Below, piece by piece: positions 22,588 to 36,315 of a DNA stretch of 64,000 nucleotides. The notes under the pieces were generated by a model. That model saw only the letters and a program-made list of their open reading frames with translations, searched no databases and was not told where the DNA came from. This DNA comes from Calliopsis andreniformis (Eukaryota; Arthropoda; Insecta; Hymenoptera; Andrenidae), in assembly GCF_051401765.1 (NCBI RefSeq), contig NW_027480595.1:1-64000 (forward strand), in the 5' to 3' direction. The position numbers and the translations under genes are program-made. Positions within the stretch are counted from its first letter, which is position 1; each line of letters opens with the position of its first letter.

Positions 22588-25500
22588 GACGACTAAGGAC
22601 AGAGGATTGAGGATTGAGAATTGAGGATTGAGGATCGAGGATTGAATATTGAGTATTGAGGATTGAAGATTGACCATTGAGGATTGCGAACTGAGGATTG
22701 AGGATTGAGGATTGAGGATTGAAGATTGAGTATTGAGGATTGAAGGTTGAGGATTGTGGATTGAGGATTGAGGATTGAGGCTTGAATATTGAGGATTGGG
22801 GACTGAGTGTTGAGGGTTGAGTGATGAGAATTGATGTTTGTGGATAGAGATTTGAAGATTGCAGGTTGAGTATTGAGTATTGAAAACTGTGAATTCATGA
22901 TATTCTATTGAGGATTGAGGATTGACCACTGATTGTTGAGGACTGAGGGCTGAAGATTGAGGATTCAGGATTGAGGATTCAGGATTGAGGTTTGACGACT
23001 GAGGATTGAGGATTGAGGATTGAGGATTGAGGATTGAGGATTGAGGGTTGAGGATTGAAGACTGAGGATCGGGTATTGAGGATTGAACATTGAGGATTGA
23101 GGATAGGGTTGAGGATTGAGGATTGAGGATTGAAGTTTGAATATTGATGAATGAAGATTGAGGATTGAGGATTGAAGGTCGTGGATTAAGGACGAGGGCA
23201 GAGGGTTGAGTATTGATACTTGAGGCCTGAGGATTGAGGATTGAGGATTGCGAATTGAGGATTGAGGATTCAAGATTGAGGATAGGGTATTGATGATTGA
23301 AGAATGAGGATTGAGGACTGAGGACAGAGGATTGAGGATTGAAGATTGAGTATTTAGGATTGAAGATTGACGATTGAGGATTGAGGATTGAGGATTGAGG
23401 ATTGAGGATTGAGGACTGAAGATTGAGTATTGAGGATTGAAGATTGAGGATTGAGGATTGAGGATTGAGGATTGAGGATTGAAGACTGAGTACTGAGGAT
23501 TGAAGATTAAGATTGAGGATTGAGGATTGAGTATTGAGGATTGAAGATTGAGGATTGAGGATTGAGGATTGAGGATTGAGTATTGAGGATTGAGGATTGA
23601 AGATTGAGGATTGAGGATTGAGGATTGAGGATTGAGGGTTGTGGATTGAGGATTGAACCATGAGGACTGAGTGTTGAGGGTTGAGCGATGAGAATTGATG
23701 TTTGTGGATAGAGATTTGAAGACTACAGATTGAGTATTGAGTATTGAAAACTGTGAATTGAGTATATTCTATTGAGGATTGAGGATTGACAACTGATTGT
23801 TGAGGACTGAGGTCTGAAGATTGAGTACTGAGGATTGAAGATTAAGAGTGAGGATTGAGGATTGAGGACTGAGGATTGACGATTGAGCATTGAGTATTGA
23901 ATATTGAGTATTGAGGATTGAATATTGAGGATTGAGGATTGAGGATTGAGGATTGAGGATTGAGGATTGAAGATTGAGTATTGAGGATTGAAGATTGAGG
24001 ATTGAGGATTGACGATTGAGGATTGAGGATTGAGGATTGAGGATTGAGGATTGAAGATTGAGGATTGGGTATTGAGGATTGAGGATTGAGGATTGAAGAT
24101 TGAGGATAGGGTATTGAGGATTGAAGAATGATGATTGAGGATTGAGGTTTGAGCAGTGAAGATTGAGGATTGAGGGTTGAGGATTGAGGATCGAGGATTG
24201 AGGATTGAAGATTGAATATTGACGATTAAAGATTGGGGGTTGAGGATAGAGAGTTGTGGATTGAGGACGAGGACTGAGTGTTGAATATTGATGTCTGAGG
24301 TCTGAGGATTGAGGATTGAGAATTGAGAATTGAGGATTGAGGATTGAAGATTGAGGATTGGGTATTGAGGATTGACGAATGAGGAATGAGGATTGAGGAC
24401 AGCGGATTGAGGATTGAAGATTGAGTATTGAGGATTGAAGATTGAGGTTTGAGGAGTGAAGATTGAGGATTGAGGATTGAGGATTGTGGATCGAGGATTG
24501 AGCATTCAAGATTGAATATTGATGATTAAAGATTGAGGTTTGAGGATTGAGAGTTGTGGATTGAGGACGAGGACTGAGTGTTGAATATTGATGTCTGAGG
24601 TCTGAGGATTCAGGATTGAGAATTGAGAATTGAGAATTGAGGATTGAGGATTGAAGATTGAGGATTGGGTATTGAGGATTGACGAATGAGGATTGAGGAT
24701 TGAGGACAGCGGATTGAGGATTGAAGATTGAGTATTGAGGATTGAAGATTGACGATTGAGGATTGAGGATTGAGGATGAGGGCTGAGGTTTGAGGATTAA
24801 TGTTTGAGGACTAAGGACAGAGGATTGAGGATTGAGAATTGAGGATTGAGGATTGAGGATTGAAGATTGAGGATAGGGTATTGAGAATCGAAGAATGAGG
24901 ATTGAGGATTGAGGATTGAAGATTGAGGACTGAGGATTGAATATTGAGTATTGAGGATTGCGGATTGACTATTGAGGATGCGAATTGAGGATTGAGGATT
25001 GTGGATTGAGGATTGAAGATTGAGTATTCAGGATTGAAGGTTGAGGATTGTGGATTGAGTATTGAGGATTGAGGCTTGAATATTGAGGATTGGCGGCTGA
25101 GTGTTGAGGGTTGAGTGATGAGAATTGATGTTTGTGGATAGAGATTTGAGGATTGCAGATTGAGTATTGAGTATTGAAAGCTGTAAATTGATGATATTCT
25201 ATTGAGGATTGAGGATTGACAACTGAATGTTGAGGACTGAGGGCTGAAGATTGAGGATTCAGGATTGAGGATTCAGAATTGAGGTTTGAGGACTGAGGAT
25301 TGAGGATTGAAGATTGAGTATTGAGGATTGAAGATTGAGGATTGAGGATTGAGGTTTGAGGATTGAGGATGAGGGCTGAGGTTTGAGGATTAAGGTTTGA
25401 GGACTAAGGACAGAGGATTGAGGATTGAGAATTGAGGATTGAGGATTGAGGATTGAGGATGAGGGCTGAGGGTTGAGGATTGAGGTTTGAGGACTGAGGT

Positions 25501-27163
25501 CTGAGGATTGAGGATTGAGAATTGAGCATTGAGGATTGAGGATTGGGGGTTGAAGATTGAGGATTGTTTATTGAGGATTGAAGAATGAGGATTGAGGATT
25601 GAGGATTGAGGATTGAGGATTGAAGATTGAGTATTGAGTATTGAAGATTCAGAATTGAGGATGAGGATTGAACATTGAATACTGAGTGTTGAGGGTTGAG
25701 TGATGAGAGTTTATGTTTCTGGATAGAGATGTGAAGATTGCAGATTGAGTATTGAGTATTGAAAACTGTGAATTGAGGATATTCTATTGAGGATTGAGGA
25801 TTGACAACTGATTGTTGAGGACTGAGGGCTGAAGCTTGAGGATTCAGGATTGAGGATTCAGGATTGAGGTTTGAGGAGAGAGGACTGAGGATTGAGGATT
25901 GAGGATTGAGAATTGAGGATTGAGGACTGAGGATTGAAGATTGAGGATTGGCTGTTGAGGATTGAACATTGAGGATTGAGGATTGAGGATTGAGGATTGA
26001 GGATTGAGGATTGAAGGTTGAATATTGATGAATGAAGATTGAGGATTGAGGATTGAGGGTTGTGCACTGAGAACGAGGACTGAGGGTTGAGTGTTGATGC
26101 CTGAGGTCTGAGGACTGAGGATTGAGGATTGAGGATTGAGGATTGAGGATTGAGGATTGAAGATTGAGCATTGAGGATTGAAGATTGAGGATTGAGGATT
26201 GAGGATTGAGGATTGAGGATTGAAGATTGAGTACTGAGGATTGAAGATTAAGATTGAGGATTGAGGATTGAGGACTGAGGATGGACGATTGAGGATTGAA
26301 GGTTCAGTATTGAGGATTGAAGGTTGAGAATTGAGGATTGAGGATTGAACATTGAGGACTGAGTGTTGAGGGTTGAGTGATGTGAATTGACGTTTGTGGA
26401 TAGAGATTTGAAGATTGCAGATTGAGTATTGAGTATCTAAAACTGTGAATTGAGTATATTCTATTGAGGATTGAGGATTGACGCCTGATTGTTGAGGACT
26501 GAGGGCTGAAGATTGAGGGTTCCCGATTGAGGATTCAGAATTGAAATTTGAGGACTGAGCATTGAGGATTGAAGATTGAGTATTCAGGATTGAAGATTGA
26601 GAATTGAGGATTGAGGATTGAGGATTGAGGATGAGGGCTGAGGGTTGAGGATTGAGGTTTGAGGACTGAGGACTGAGGATTGAGGATTGAGAATTGAGGA
26701 TTGAGGATTGAGGGTTGAAGATTGAGGATTGGGTATTGAGGATTGAAGAATGAGGATTGAAGATTGAGGATTGAGGATGGAGGATTGAAGATTGAGTATT
26801 GAGGATTCAAGATTGACGATCGTGGATTGAGCATTGAGGATTGAGTATTGAGGATTGGGGAATGAGTGTTGAGGGTTGAATGATGAGAATTGATGTTTGT
26901 GGATAGAGATTTGAAGATTGCACATTGAGTATTGAGTATTGAAAACTGTGAATTGAGTATATTCTATTGAGGATTGGGGATTGACAACTGATTGTTGCGG
27001 ACTGAGGGCTGAAGATTGAGGGTTCCGGATTGAGGATTCAGAATTGAAATTTGAGGACTGAGCATTGAGGATTGAAGATTGAGTATTGAGGATTGAAGAT
27101 TGAGAATTGAGGATTGAGGATTGAGGATTGAGGATGAGGGCTGAAGGTTGAGGATTGAGGTTT
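22588..27163. repeat. R5 HOR, unit 1 (4,576 bp)
   Basis: Units are counted from the rare word GACGACTAAGG, found at 22588, 27164, 31740 and 36316, exactly 4,576 bp apart each time. Each unit holds six landmarks, at about +254, +1118, +2548, +3133, +3810 and +4313, and an internal ~300-bp tandem pair at +1636. This copy differs from the next by very few substitutions, for example T at 25002 (A in later copies) and C at 26391 (T in later copies). Confidence 0.93.
24224..24820. repeat. Internal ~300-bp tandem pair within the HOR unit
   Basis: GATTAAAGATTG occurs at 24224 and 24524. The sequence after each (GAGAGTTGTGG, GGACGAGGACTGAGTGTTG, GTCTGAGGTCTGAGG, a TTGACGAATGAGG word, GACAGCGG) is parallel. 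The 300-bp period is 42 heptamers plus one hexamer (GGACGA). The same pair recurs in every R5 and R6 unit, for example 38677 and 38977, so it predates both HOR families. Confidence 0.8.
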
Positions 27164-30100
27164 GACGACTAAGGACAGAGGATTGAGGATTGAGAATTGA
27201 GGATTGAGGATCGAGGATTGAATATTGAGTATTGAGGATTGAAGATTGACCATTGAGGATTGCGAACTGAGGATTGAGGATTGAGGATTGAGGATTGAAG
27301 ATTGAGTATTGAGGATTGAAGGTTGAGGATTGTGGATTGAGGATTGAGGATTGAGGCTTGAATATTGAGGATTGGGGACTGAGTGTTGAGGGTTGAGTGA
27401 TGAGAATTGATGTTTGTGGATAGAGATTTGAAGATTGCAGGTTGAGTATTGAGTATTGAAAACTGTGAATTCATGATATTCTATTGAGGATTGAGGATTG
27501 ACCACTGATTGTTGAGGACTGAGGGCTGAAGATTGAGGATTCAGGATTGAGGATTCAGGATTGAGGTTTGACGACTGAGGATTGAGGATTGAGGATTGAG
27601 GATTGAGGATTGAGGATTGAGGGTTGAGGATTGAAGACTGAGGATCGGGTATTGAGGATTGAACATTGAGGATTGAGGATAGGGTTGAGGATTGAGGATT
27701 GAGGATTGAAGTTTGAATATTGATGAATGAAGATTGAGGATTGAGGATTGAAGGTCGTGGATTAAGGACGAGGGCAGAGGGTTGAGTATTGATACTTGAG
27801 GCCTGAGGATTGAGGATTGAGGATTGCGAATTGAGGATTGAGGATTCAAGATTGAGGATAGGGTATTGATGATTGAAGAATGAGGATTGAGGACTGAGGA
27901 CAGAGGATTGAGGATTGAAGATTGAGTATTTAGGATTGAAGATTGACGATTGAGGATTGAGGATTGAGGATTGAGGATTGAGGATTGAGGACTGAAGATT
28001 GAGTATTGAGGATTGAAGATTGAGGATTGAGGATTGAGGATTGAGGATTGAGGATTGAAGACTGAGTACTGAGGATTGAAGATTAAGATTGAGGATTGAG
28101 GATTGAGTATTGAGGATTGAAGATTGAGGATTGAGGATTGAGGATTGAGGATTGAGTATTGAGGATTGAGGATTGAAGATTGAGGATTGAGGATTGAGGA
28201 TTGAGGATTGAGGGTTGTGGATTGAGGATTGAACCATGAGGACTGAGTGTTGAGGGTTGAGCGATGAGAATTGATGTTTGTGGATAGAGATTTGAAGACT
28301 ACAGATTGAGTATTGAGTATTGAAAACTGTGAATTGAGTATATTCTATTGAGGATTGAGGATTGACAACTGATTGTTGAGGACTGAGGTCTGAAGATTGA
28401 GTACTGAGGATTGAAGATTAAGAGTGAGGATTGAGGATTGAGGACTGAGGATTGACGATTGAGCATTGAGTATTGAATATTGAGTATTGAGGATTGAATA
28501 TTGAGGATTGAGGATTGAGGATTGAGGATTGAGGATTGAGGATTGAAGATTGAGTATTGAGGATTGAAGATTGAGGATTGAGGATTGACGATTGAGGATT
28601 GAGGATTGAGGATTGAGGATTGAGGATTGAAGATTGAGGATTGGGTATTGAGGATTGAGGATTGAGGATTGAAGATTGAGGATAGGGTATTGAGGATTGA
28701 AGAATGATGATTGAGGATTGAGGTTTGAGCAGTGAAGATTGAGGATTGAGGGTTGAGGATTGAGGATCGAGGATTGAGGATTGAAGATTGAATATTGACG
28801 ATTAAAGATTGGGGGTTGAGGATAGAGAGTTGTGGATTGAGGACGAGGACTGAGTGTTGAATATTGATGTCTGAGGTCTGAGGATTGAGGATTGAGAATT
28901 GAGAATTGAGGATTGAGGATTGAAGATTGAGGATTGGGTATTGAGGATTGACGAATGAGGAATGAGGATTGAGGACAGCGGATTGAGGATTGAAGATTGA
29001 GTATTGAGGATTGAAGATTGAGGTTTGAGGAGTGAAGATTGAGGATTGAGGATTGAGGATTGTGGATCGAGGATTGAGCATTCAAGATTGAATATTGATG
29101 ATTAAAGATTGAGGTTTGAGGATTGAGAGTTGTGGATTGAGGACGAGGACTGAGTGTTGAATATTGATGTCTGAGGTCTGAGGATTCAGGATTGAGAATT
29201 GAGAATTGAGAATTGAGGATTGAGGATTGAAGATTGAGGATTGGGTATTGAGGATTGACGAATGAGGATTGAGGATTGAGGACAGCGGATTGAGGATTGA
29301 AGATTGAGTATTGAGGATTGAAGATTGACGATTGAGGATTGAGGATTGAGGATGAGGGCTGAGGTTTGAGGATTAATGTTTGAGGACTAAGGACAGAGGA
29401 TTGAGGATTGAGAATTGAGGATTGAGGATTGAGGATTGAAGATTGAGGATAGGGTATTGAGAATCGAAGAATGAGGATTGAGGATTGAGGATTGAAGATT
29501 GAGGACTGAGGATTGAATATTGAGTATTGAGGATTGCGGATTGACTATTGAGGATGCGAATTGAGGATTGAGGATTGAGGATTGAGGATTGAAGATTGAG
29601 TATTCAGGATTGAAGGTTGAGGATTGTGGATTGAGTATTGAGGATTGAGGCTTGAATATTGAGGATTGGCGGCTGAGTGTTGAGGGTTGAGTGATGAGAA
29701 TTGATGTTTGTGGATAGAGATTTGAGGATTGCAGATTGAGTATTGAGTATTGAAAGCTGTAAATTGATGATATTCTATTGAGGATTGAGGATTGACAACT
29801 GAATGTTGAGGACTGAGGGCTGAAGATTGAGGATTCAGGATTGAGGATTCAGAATTGAGGTTTGAGGACTGAGGATTGAGGATTGAAGATTGAGTATTGA
29901 GGATTGAAGATTGAGGATTGAGGATTGAGGTTTGAGGATTGAGGATGAGGGCTGAGGTTTGAGGATTAAGGTTTGAGGACTAAGGACAGAGGATTGAGGA
30001 TTGAGAATTGAGGATTGAGGATTGAGGATTGAGGATGAGGGCTGAGGGTTGAGGATTGAGGTTTGAGGACTGAGGTCTGAGGATTGAGGATTGAGAATTG

Positions 30101-31739
30101 AGCATTGAGGATTGAGGATTGGGGGTTGAAGATTGAGGATTGTTTATTGAGGATTGAAGAATGAGGATTGAGGATTGAGGATTGAGGATTGAGGATTGAA
30201 GATTGAGTATTGAGTATTGAAGATTCAGAATTGAGGATGAGGATTGAACATTGAATACTGAGTGTTGAGGGTTGAGTGATGAGAGTTTATGTTTCTGGAT
30301 AGAGATGTGAAGATTGCAGATTGAGTATTGAGTATTGAAAACTGTGAATTGAGGATATTCTATTGAGGATTGAGGATTGACAACTGATTGTTGAGGACTG
30401 AGGGCTGAAGCTTGAGGATTCAGGATTGAGGATTCAGGATTGAGGTTTGAGGAGAGAGGACTGAGGATTGAGGATTGAGGATTGAGAATTGAGGATTGAG
30501 GACTGAGGATTGAAGATTGAGGATTGGCTGTTGAGGATTGAACATTGAGGATTGAGGATTGAGGATTGAGGATTGAGGATTGAGGATTGAAGGTTGAATA
30601 TTGATGAATGAAGATTGAGGATTGAGGATTGAGGGTTGTGCACTGAGAACGAGGACTGAGGGTTGAGTGTTGATGCCTGAGGTCTGAGGACTGAGGATTG
30701 AGGATTGAGGATTGAGGATTGAGGATTGAGGATTGAAGATTGAGCATTGAGGATTGAAGATTGAGGATTGAGGATTGAGGATTGAGGATTGAGGATTGAA
30801 GATTGAGTACTGAGGATTGAAGATTAAGATTGAGGATTGAGGATTGAGGACTGAGGATGGACGATTGAGGATTGAAGGTTCAGTATTGAGGATTGAAGGT
30901 TGAGAATTGAGGATTGAGGATTGAACATTGAGGACTGAGTGTTGAGGGTTGAGTGATGTGAATTGATGTTTGTGGATAGAGATTTGAAGATTGCAGATTG
31001 AGTATTGAGTATCTAAAACTGTGAATTGAGTATATTCTATTGAGGATTGAGGATTGACGCCTGATTGTTGAGGACTGAGGGCTGAAGATTGAGGGTTCCC
31101 GATTGAGGATTCAGAATTGAAATTTGAGGACTGAGCATTGAGGATTGAAGATTGAGTATTCAGGATTGAAGATTGAGAATTGAGGATTGAGGATTGAGGA
31201 TTGAGGATGAGGGCTGAGGGTTGAGGATTGAGGTTTGAGGACTGAGGACTGAGGATTGAGGATTGAGAATTGAGGATTGAGGATTGAGGGTTGAAGATTG
31301 AGGATTGGGTATTGAGGATTGAAGAATGAGGATTGAAGATTGAGGATTGAGGATGGAGGATTGAAGATTGAGTATTGAGGATTCAAGATTGACGATCGTG
31401 GATTGAGCATTGAGGATTGAGTATTGAGGATTGGGGAATGAGTGTTGAGGGTTGAATGATGAGAATTGATGTTTGTGGATAGAGATTTGAAGATTGCACA
31501 TTGAGTATTGAGTATTGAAAACTGTGAATTGAGTATATTCTATTGAGGATTGGGGATTGACAACTGATTGTTGCGGACTGAGGGCTGAAGATTGAGGGTT
31601 CCGGATTGAGGATTCAGAATTGAAATTTAAGGACTGAGCATTGAGGATTGAAGATTGAGTATTGAGGATTGAAGATTGAGAATTGAGGATTGAGGATTGA
31701 GGATTGAGGATGAGGGCTGAAGGTTGAGGATTGAGGTTT
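27164..31739. repeat. R5 HOR, unit 2 (4,576 bp)
   Basis: This is practically identical to unit 1. The only clear differences I found between units 1 and 2 are single bases at unit offsets matching 25002 and 26391. The A at 31629 (G at 27053 in the preceding period) is a change first seen near this unit's right end. Confidence 0.93.
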
Positions 31740-34700
31740 GACGACTAAGGACAGAGGATTGAGGATTGAGAATTGAGGATTGAGGATCGAGGATTGAATA
31801 TTGAGTATTGAGGATTGAAGATTGACTATTGAGGATTGCGAACTGAGGATTGAGGATTGAGGATTGAGGATTGAAGATTGAGTATTGAGGATTGAAGGTT
31901 GAGGATTGTGGATTGAGGATTGAGGATTGAGGCTTGAATATTGAGGATTGGGGACTGAGTGTTGAGGGTTGAGTGATGAGAATTGATGTTTGTGGATAGA
32001 GATTTGAAGATTGCAGGTTGAGTATTGAGTATTGAAAACTGTGAATTCATGATATTCTATTGAGGATTGAGGATTGACCACTGATTGTTGAGGACTGAGG
32101 GCTGAAGATTGAGGATTCAGGATTGAGGATTCAGGATTGAGGTTTGACGACTGAGGATTGAGGATTGAGGATTGAGGATTGAGGATTGAGGATTGAGGGT
32201 TGAGGATTGAAGACTGAGGATCGGGTATTGAGGATTGAACATTGAGGATTGAGGATAGGGTTGAGGATTGAGGATTGAGGATTGAAGTTTGAATATTGAT
32301 GAATGAAGATTGAGGATTGAGGATTGAAGGTCGTGGATTAAGGACGAGGCCAGAGGGTTGAGTATTGATACTTGAGGCCTGAGGATTGAGGATTGAGGAT
32401 TGCGAATTGAGGATTGAGGATTCAAGATTGAGGATAGGGTATTGATGATTGAAGAATGAGGATTGAGGACTGAGGACAGAGGATTGAGGATTGAAGATTG
32501 AGTATTTAGGATTGAAGATTGACGATTGAGGATTGAGGATTGAGGATTGAGGATTGAGGATTGAGGACTGAAGATTGAGTATTGAGGATTGAAGATTGAG
32601 GATTGAGGATTGAGGATTGAGGATTGAGGATTGAAGACTGAGTACTGAGGATTGAAGATTAAGATTGAGGATTGAGGATTGAGTATTGAGGATTGAAGAT
32701 TGAGGATTGAGGATTGAGGATTGAGGATTGAGTATTGAGGATTGAGGATTGAAGATTGAGGATTGAGGATTGAGGATTGAGGATTGAGGGTTGTGGATTG
32801 AGGATTGAACCATGAGGACTGAGTGTTGAGGGTTGAGCGATGAGAATTGATGTTTGTGGATAGAGATTTGAAGACTACAGATTGAGTATTGAGTATTGAA
32901 AACTGTGAATTGAGTATATTCTATTGAGGATTGAGGATTGACAACTGATTGTTGAGGACTGAGGTCTGAAGATTGAGTACTGAGGATTGAAGATTAAGAG
33001 TGAGGATTGAGGATTGAGGACTGAGGATTGACGATTGAGCATTGAGTATCGAATATTGAGTATTGAGGATTGAATATTGAGGATTGAGGATTGAGGATTG
33101 AGGATTGAGGATTGAGGATTGAAGATTGAGTATTGAGGATTGAAGATTGAGGATTGAGGATTGACGATTGAGGATTGAGGATTGAGGATTGAGGATTGAG
33201 GATTGAAGATTGAGGATTGGGTATTGAGGATTGAGGATTGAGGATTGAAGATTGAGGATAGGGTATTGAGGATTGAAGAATGATGATTGAGGATTGAGGT
33301 TTGAGCAGTGAAGATTGAGGATTGAGGGTTGAGGATTGAGGATCGAGGATTGAGGATTGAAGATTGAATATTGACGATTAAAGATTGGGGGTTGAGGATA
33401 GAGAGTTGTGGATTGAGGACGAGGACTGAGTGTTGAATATTGATGTCTGAGGTCTGAGGATTGAGGATTGAGAATTGAGAATTGAGGATTGAGGATTGAA
33501 GATTGAGGATTGGGTATTGAGGATTGACGAATGAGGAATGAGGATTGAGGACAGCGGATTGAGGATTGAAGATTGAGTATTGAGGATTGAAGATTGAGGT
33601 TTGAGGAGTGAAGATTGAGGATTGAGGATTGAGGATTGTGGATCGAGGATTGAGCATTCAAGATTGAATATTGATGATTAAAGATTGAGGTTTGAGGATT
33701 GAGAGTTGTGGATTGAGGACGAGGACTGAGTGTTGAATATTGATGTCTGAGGTCTGAGGATTCAGGATTGAGAATTGAGAATTGAGAATTGAGGATTGAG
33801 GATTGAAGATTGAGGATTGGGTATTGAGGATTGACGAATGAGGATTGAGGATTGAGGACAGCGGATTGAGGATTGAAGATTGAGTATTGAGGATTGAAGA
33901 TTGACGATTGAGGATTGAGGATTGAGGATGAGGGCTGAGGTTTGAGGATTAATGTTTGAGGACTAAGGACAGAGGATTGAGGATTGAGAATTGAGGATTG
34001 AGGATTGAGGATTGAAGATTGAGGATAGGGTATTGAGAATCGAAGAATGAGGATTGAGGATTGAGGATTGAAGATTGAGGACTGAGGATTGAATATTGAG
34101 TATTGAGGATTGCGGATTGACTATTGAGGATGCGAATTGAGGATTGAGGATTGAGGATTGAGGATTGAAGATTGAGTATTCAGGATTGAAGGTTGAGGAT
34201 TGTGGATTGAGTATTGAGGATTGAGGCTTGAATATTGAGGATTGGCGGCTGAGTGTTGAGGGTTGAGTGATGAGAATTGATGTTTGTGGATAGAGATTTG
34301 AGGATTGCAGATTGAGTATTGAGTATTGAAAGCTGTAAATTGATGATATTCTATTGAGGATTGAGGATTGACAACTGAATGTTGAGGACTGAGGGCTGAA
34401 GATTGAGGATTCAGGATTGAGGATTCAGAATTGAGGTTTGAGGACTGAGGATTGAGGATTGAAGATTGAGTATTGAGGATTGAAGATTGAGGATTGAGGA
34501 TTGAGGTTTGAGGATTGAGGATGAGGGCTGAGGTTTGAGGATTAAGGTTTGAGGACTAAGGACAGAGGATTGAGGATTGAGAATTGAGGATTGAGGATTG
34601 AGGATTGAGGATGAGGGCTGAGGGTTGAGGATTGAGGTTTGAGGACTGAGGTCTGAGGATTGAGGATTGAGAATTGAGCATTGAGGATTGAGGATTGGGG

Positions 34701-36315
34701 GTTGAAGATTGAGGATTGTTTATTGAGGATTGAAGAATGAGGATTGAGGATTGAGGATTGAGGATTGAGGATTGAAGATTGAGTATTGAGTATTGAAGAT
34801 TCAGAATTGAGGATGAGGATTGAACATTGAATACTGAGTGTTGAGGGTTGAGTGATGAGAGTTTATGTTTCTGGATAGAGATGTGAAGATTGCAGATTGA
34901 GTATTGAGTATTGAAAACTGTGAATTGAGGATATTCTATTGAGGATTGAGGATTGACAACTGATTGTTGAGGACTGAGGGCTGAAGCTTGAGGATTCAGG
35001 ATTGAGGATTCAGGATTGAGGTTTGAGGAGAGAGGACTGAGGATTGAGGATTGAGGATTGAGAATTGAGGATTGAGGACTGAGGATTGAAGATTGAGGAT
35101 TGGCTGTTGAGGATTGAACATTGAGGATTGAGGATTGAGGATTGAGGATTGAGGATTGAGGATTGAAGGTTGAATATTGATGAATGAAGATTGAGGATTG
35201 AGGATTGAGGGTTGTGCACTGAGAACGAGGACTGAGGGTTGAGTGTTGATGCCTGAGGTCTGAGGACTGAGGATTGAGGATTGAGGATTGAGGATTGAGG
35301 ATTGAGGATTGAAGATTGAGCATTGAGGATTGAAGATTGAGGATTGAGGATTGAGGATTGAGGATTGAGGATTGAAGATTGAGTACTGAGGATTGAAGAT
35401 TAAGATTGAGGATTGAGGATTGAGGACTGAGGATGGACGATTGAGGATTGAAGGTTCAGTATTGAGGATTGAAGGTTGAGAATTGAGGATTGAGGATTGA
35501 ACATTGAGGACTGAGTGTTGAGGGTTGAGTGATGTGAATTGATGTTTGTGGATAGAGATTTGAAGATTGCAGATTGAGTATTGAGTATCTAAAACTGTGA
35601 ATTGAGTATATTCTATTGAGGATTGAGGATTGACGCCTGATTGTTGAGGACTGAGGGCTGAAGATTGAGGGTTCCCGATTGAGGATTCAGAATTGAAATT
35701 TGAGGACTGAGCATTGAGGATTGAAGATTGAGTATTCAGGATTGAAGATTGAGAATTGAGGATTGAGGATTGAGGATTGAGGATGAGGGCTGAGGGTTGA
35801 GGATTGAGGTTTGAGGACTGAGGACTGAGGATTGAGGATTGAGAATTGAGGATTGAGGATTGAGGGTTGAAGATTGAGGATTGGGTATTGAGGATTGAAG
35901 AATGAGGATTGAAGATTGAGGATTGAGGATGGAGGATTGAAGATTGAGTATTGAGGATTCAAGATTGACGATCGTGGATTGAGCATTGAGGATTGAGTAT
36001 TGAGGATTGGGGAATGAGTGTTGAGGGTTGAATGATGAGAATTGATGTTTGTGGATAGAGATTTGAAGATTGCACATTGAGTATTGAGTATTGAAAACTG
36101 TGAATTGAGTATATTCTATTGAGGATTGGGGATTGACAACTGATTGTTGCGGACTGAGGGCTGAAGATTGAGGGTTCCGGATTGAGGATTCAGAATTGAA
36201 ATTTAAGGACTGAGCATTGAGGATTGAAGATTGAGTATTGAGGATTGAAGATTGAGAATTGAGGATTGAGGATTGAGGATTGAGGATGAGGGCTGAAGGT
36301 TGAGGATTGAGGTTT
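31740..36315. repeat. R5 HOR, unit 3 (4,576 bp)
   Basis: This is a near-identical copy. Distinctive single-base changes are T at 31827 (C at 27251), C at 32350 (G at 27774) and C at 33050 (T at 28474). The A at 31629 is kept at 36205, so that variant is shared by adjacent copies, as expected for sequential duplication. Confidence 0.93.

Noticed and set aside
22588..36315. Treating the three identical 4,576-bp units as certainly an assembly error
   Set aside because: The units carry a few distinct single-base variants, and some are shared by adjacent copies only (31629 and 36205). This favours real copies, although only reads can settle it.
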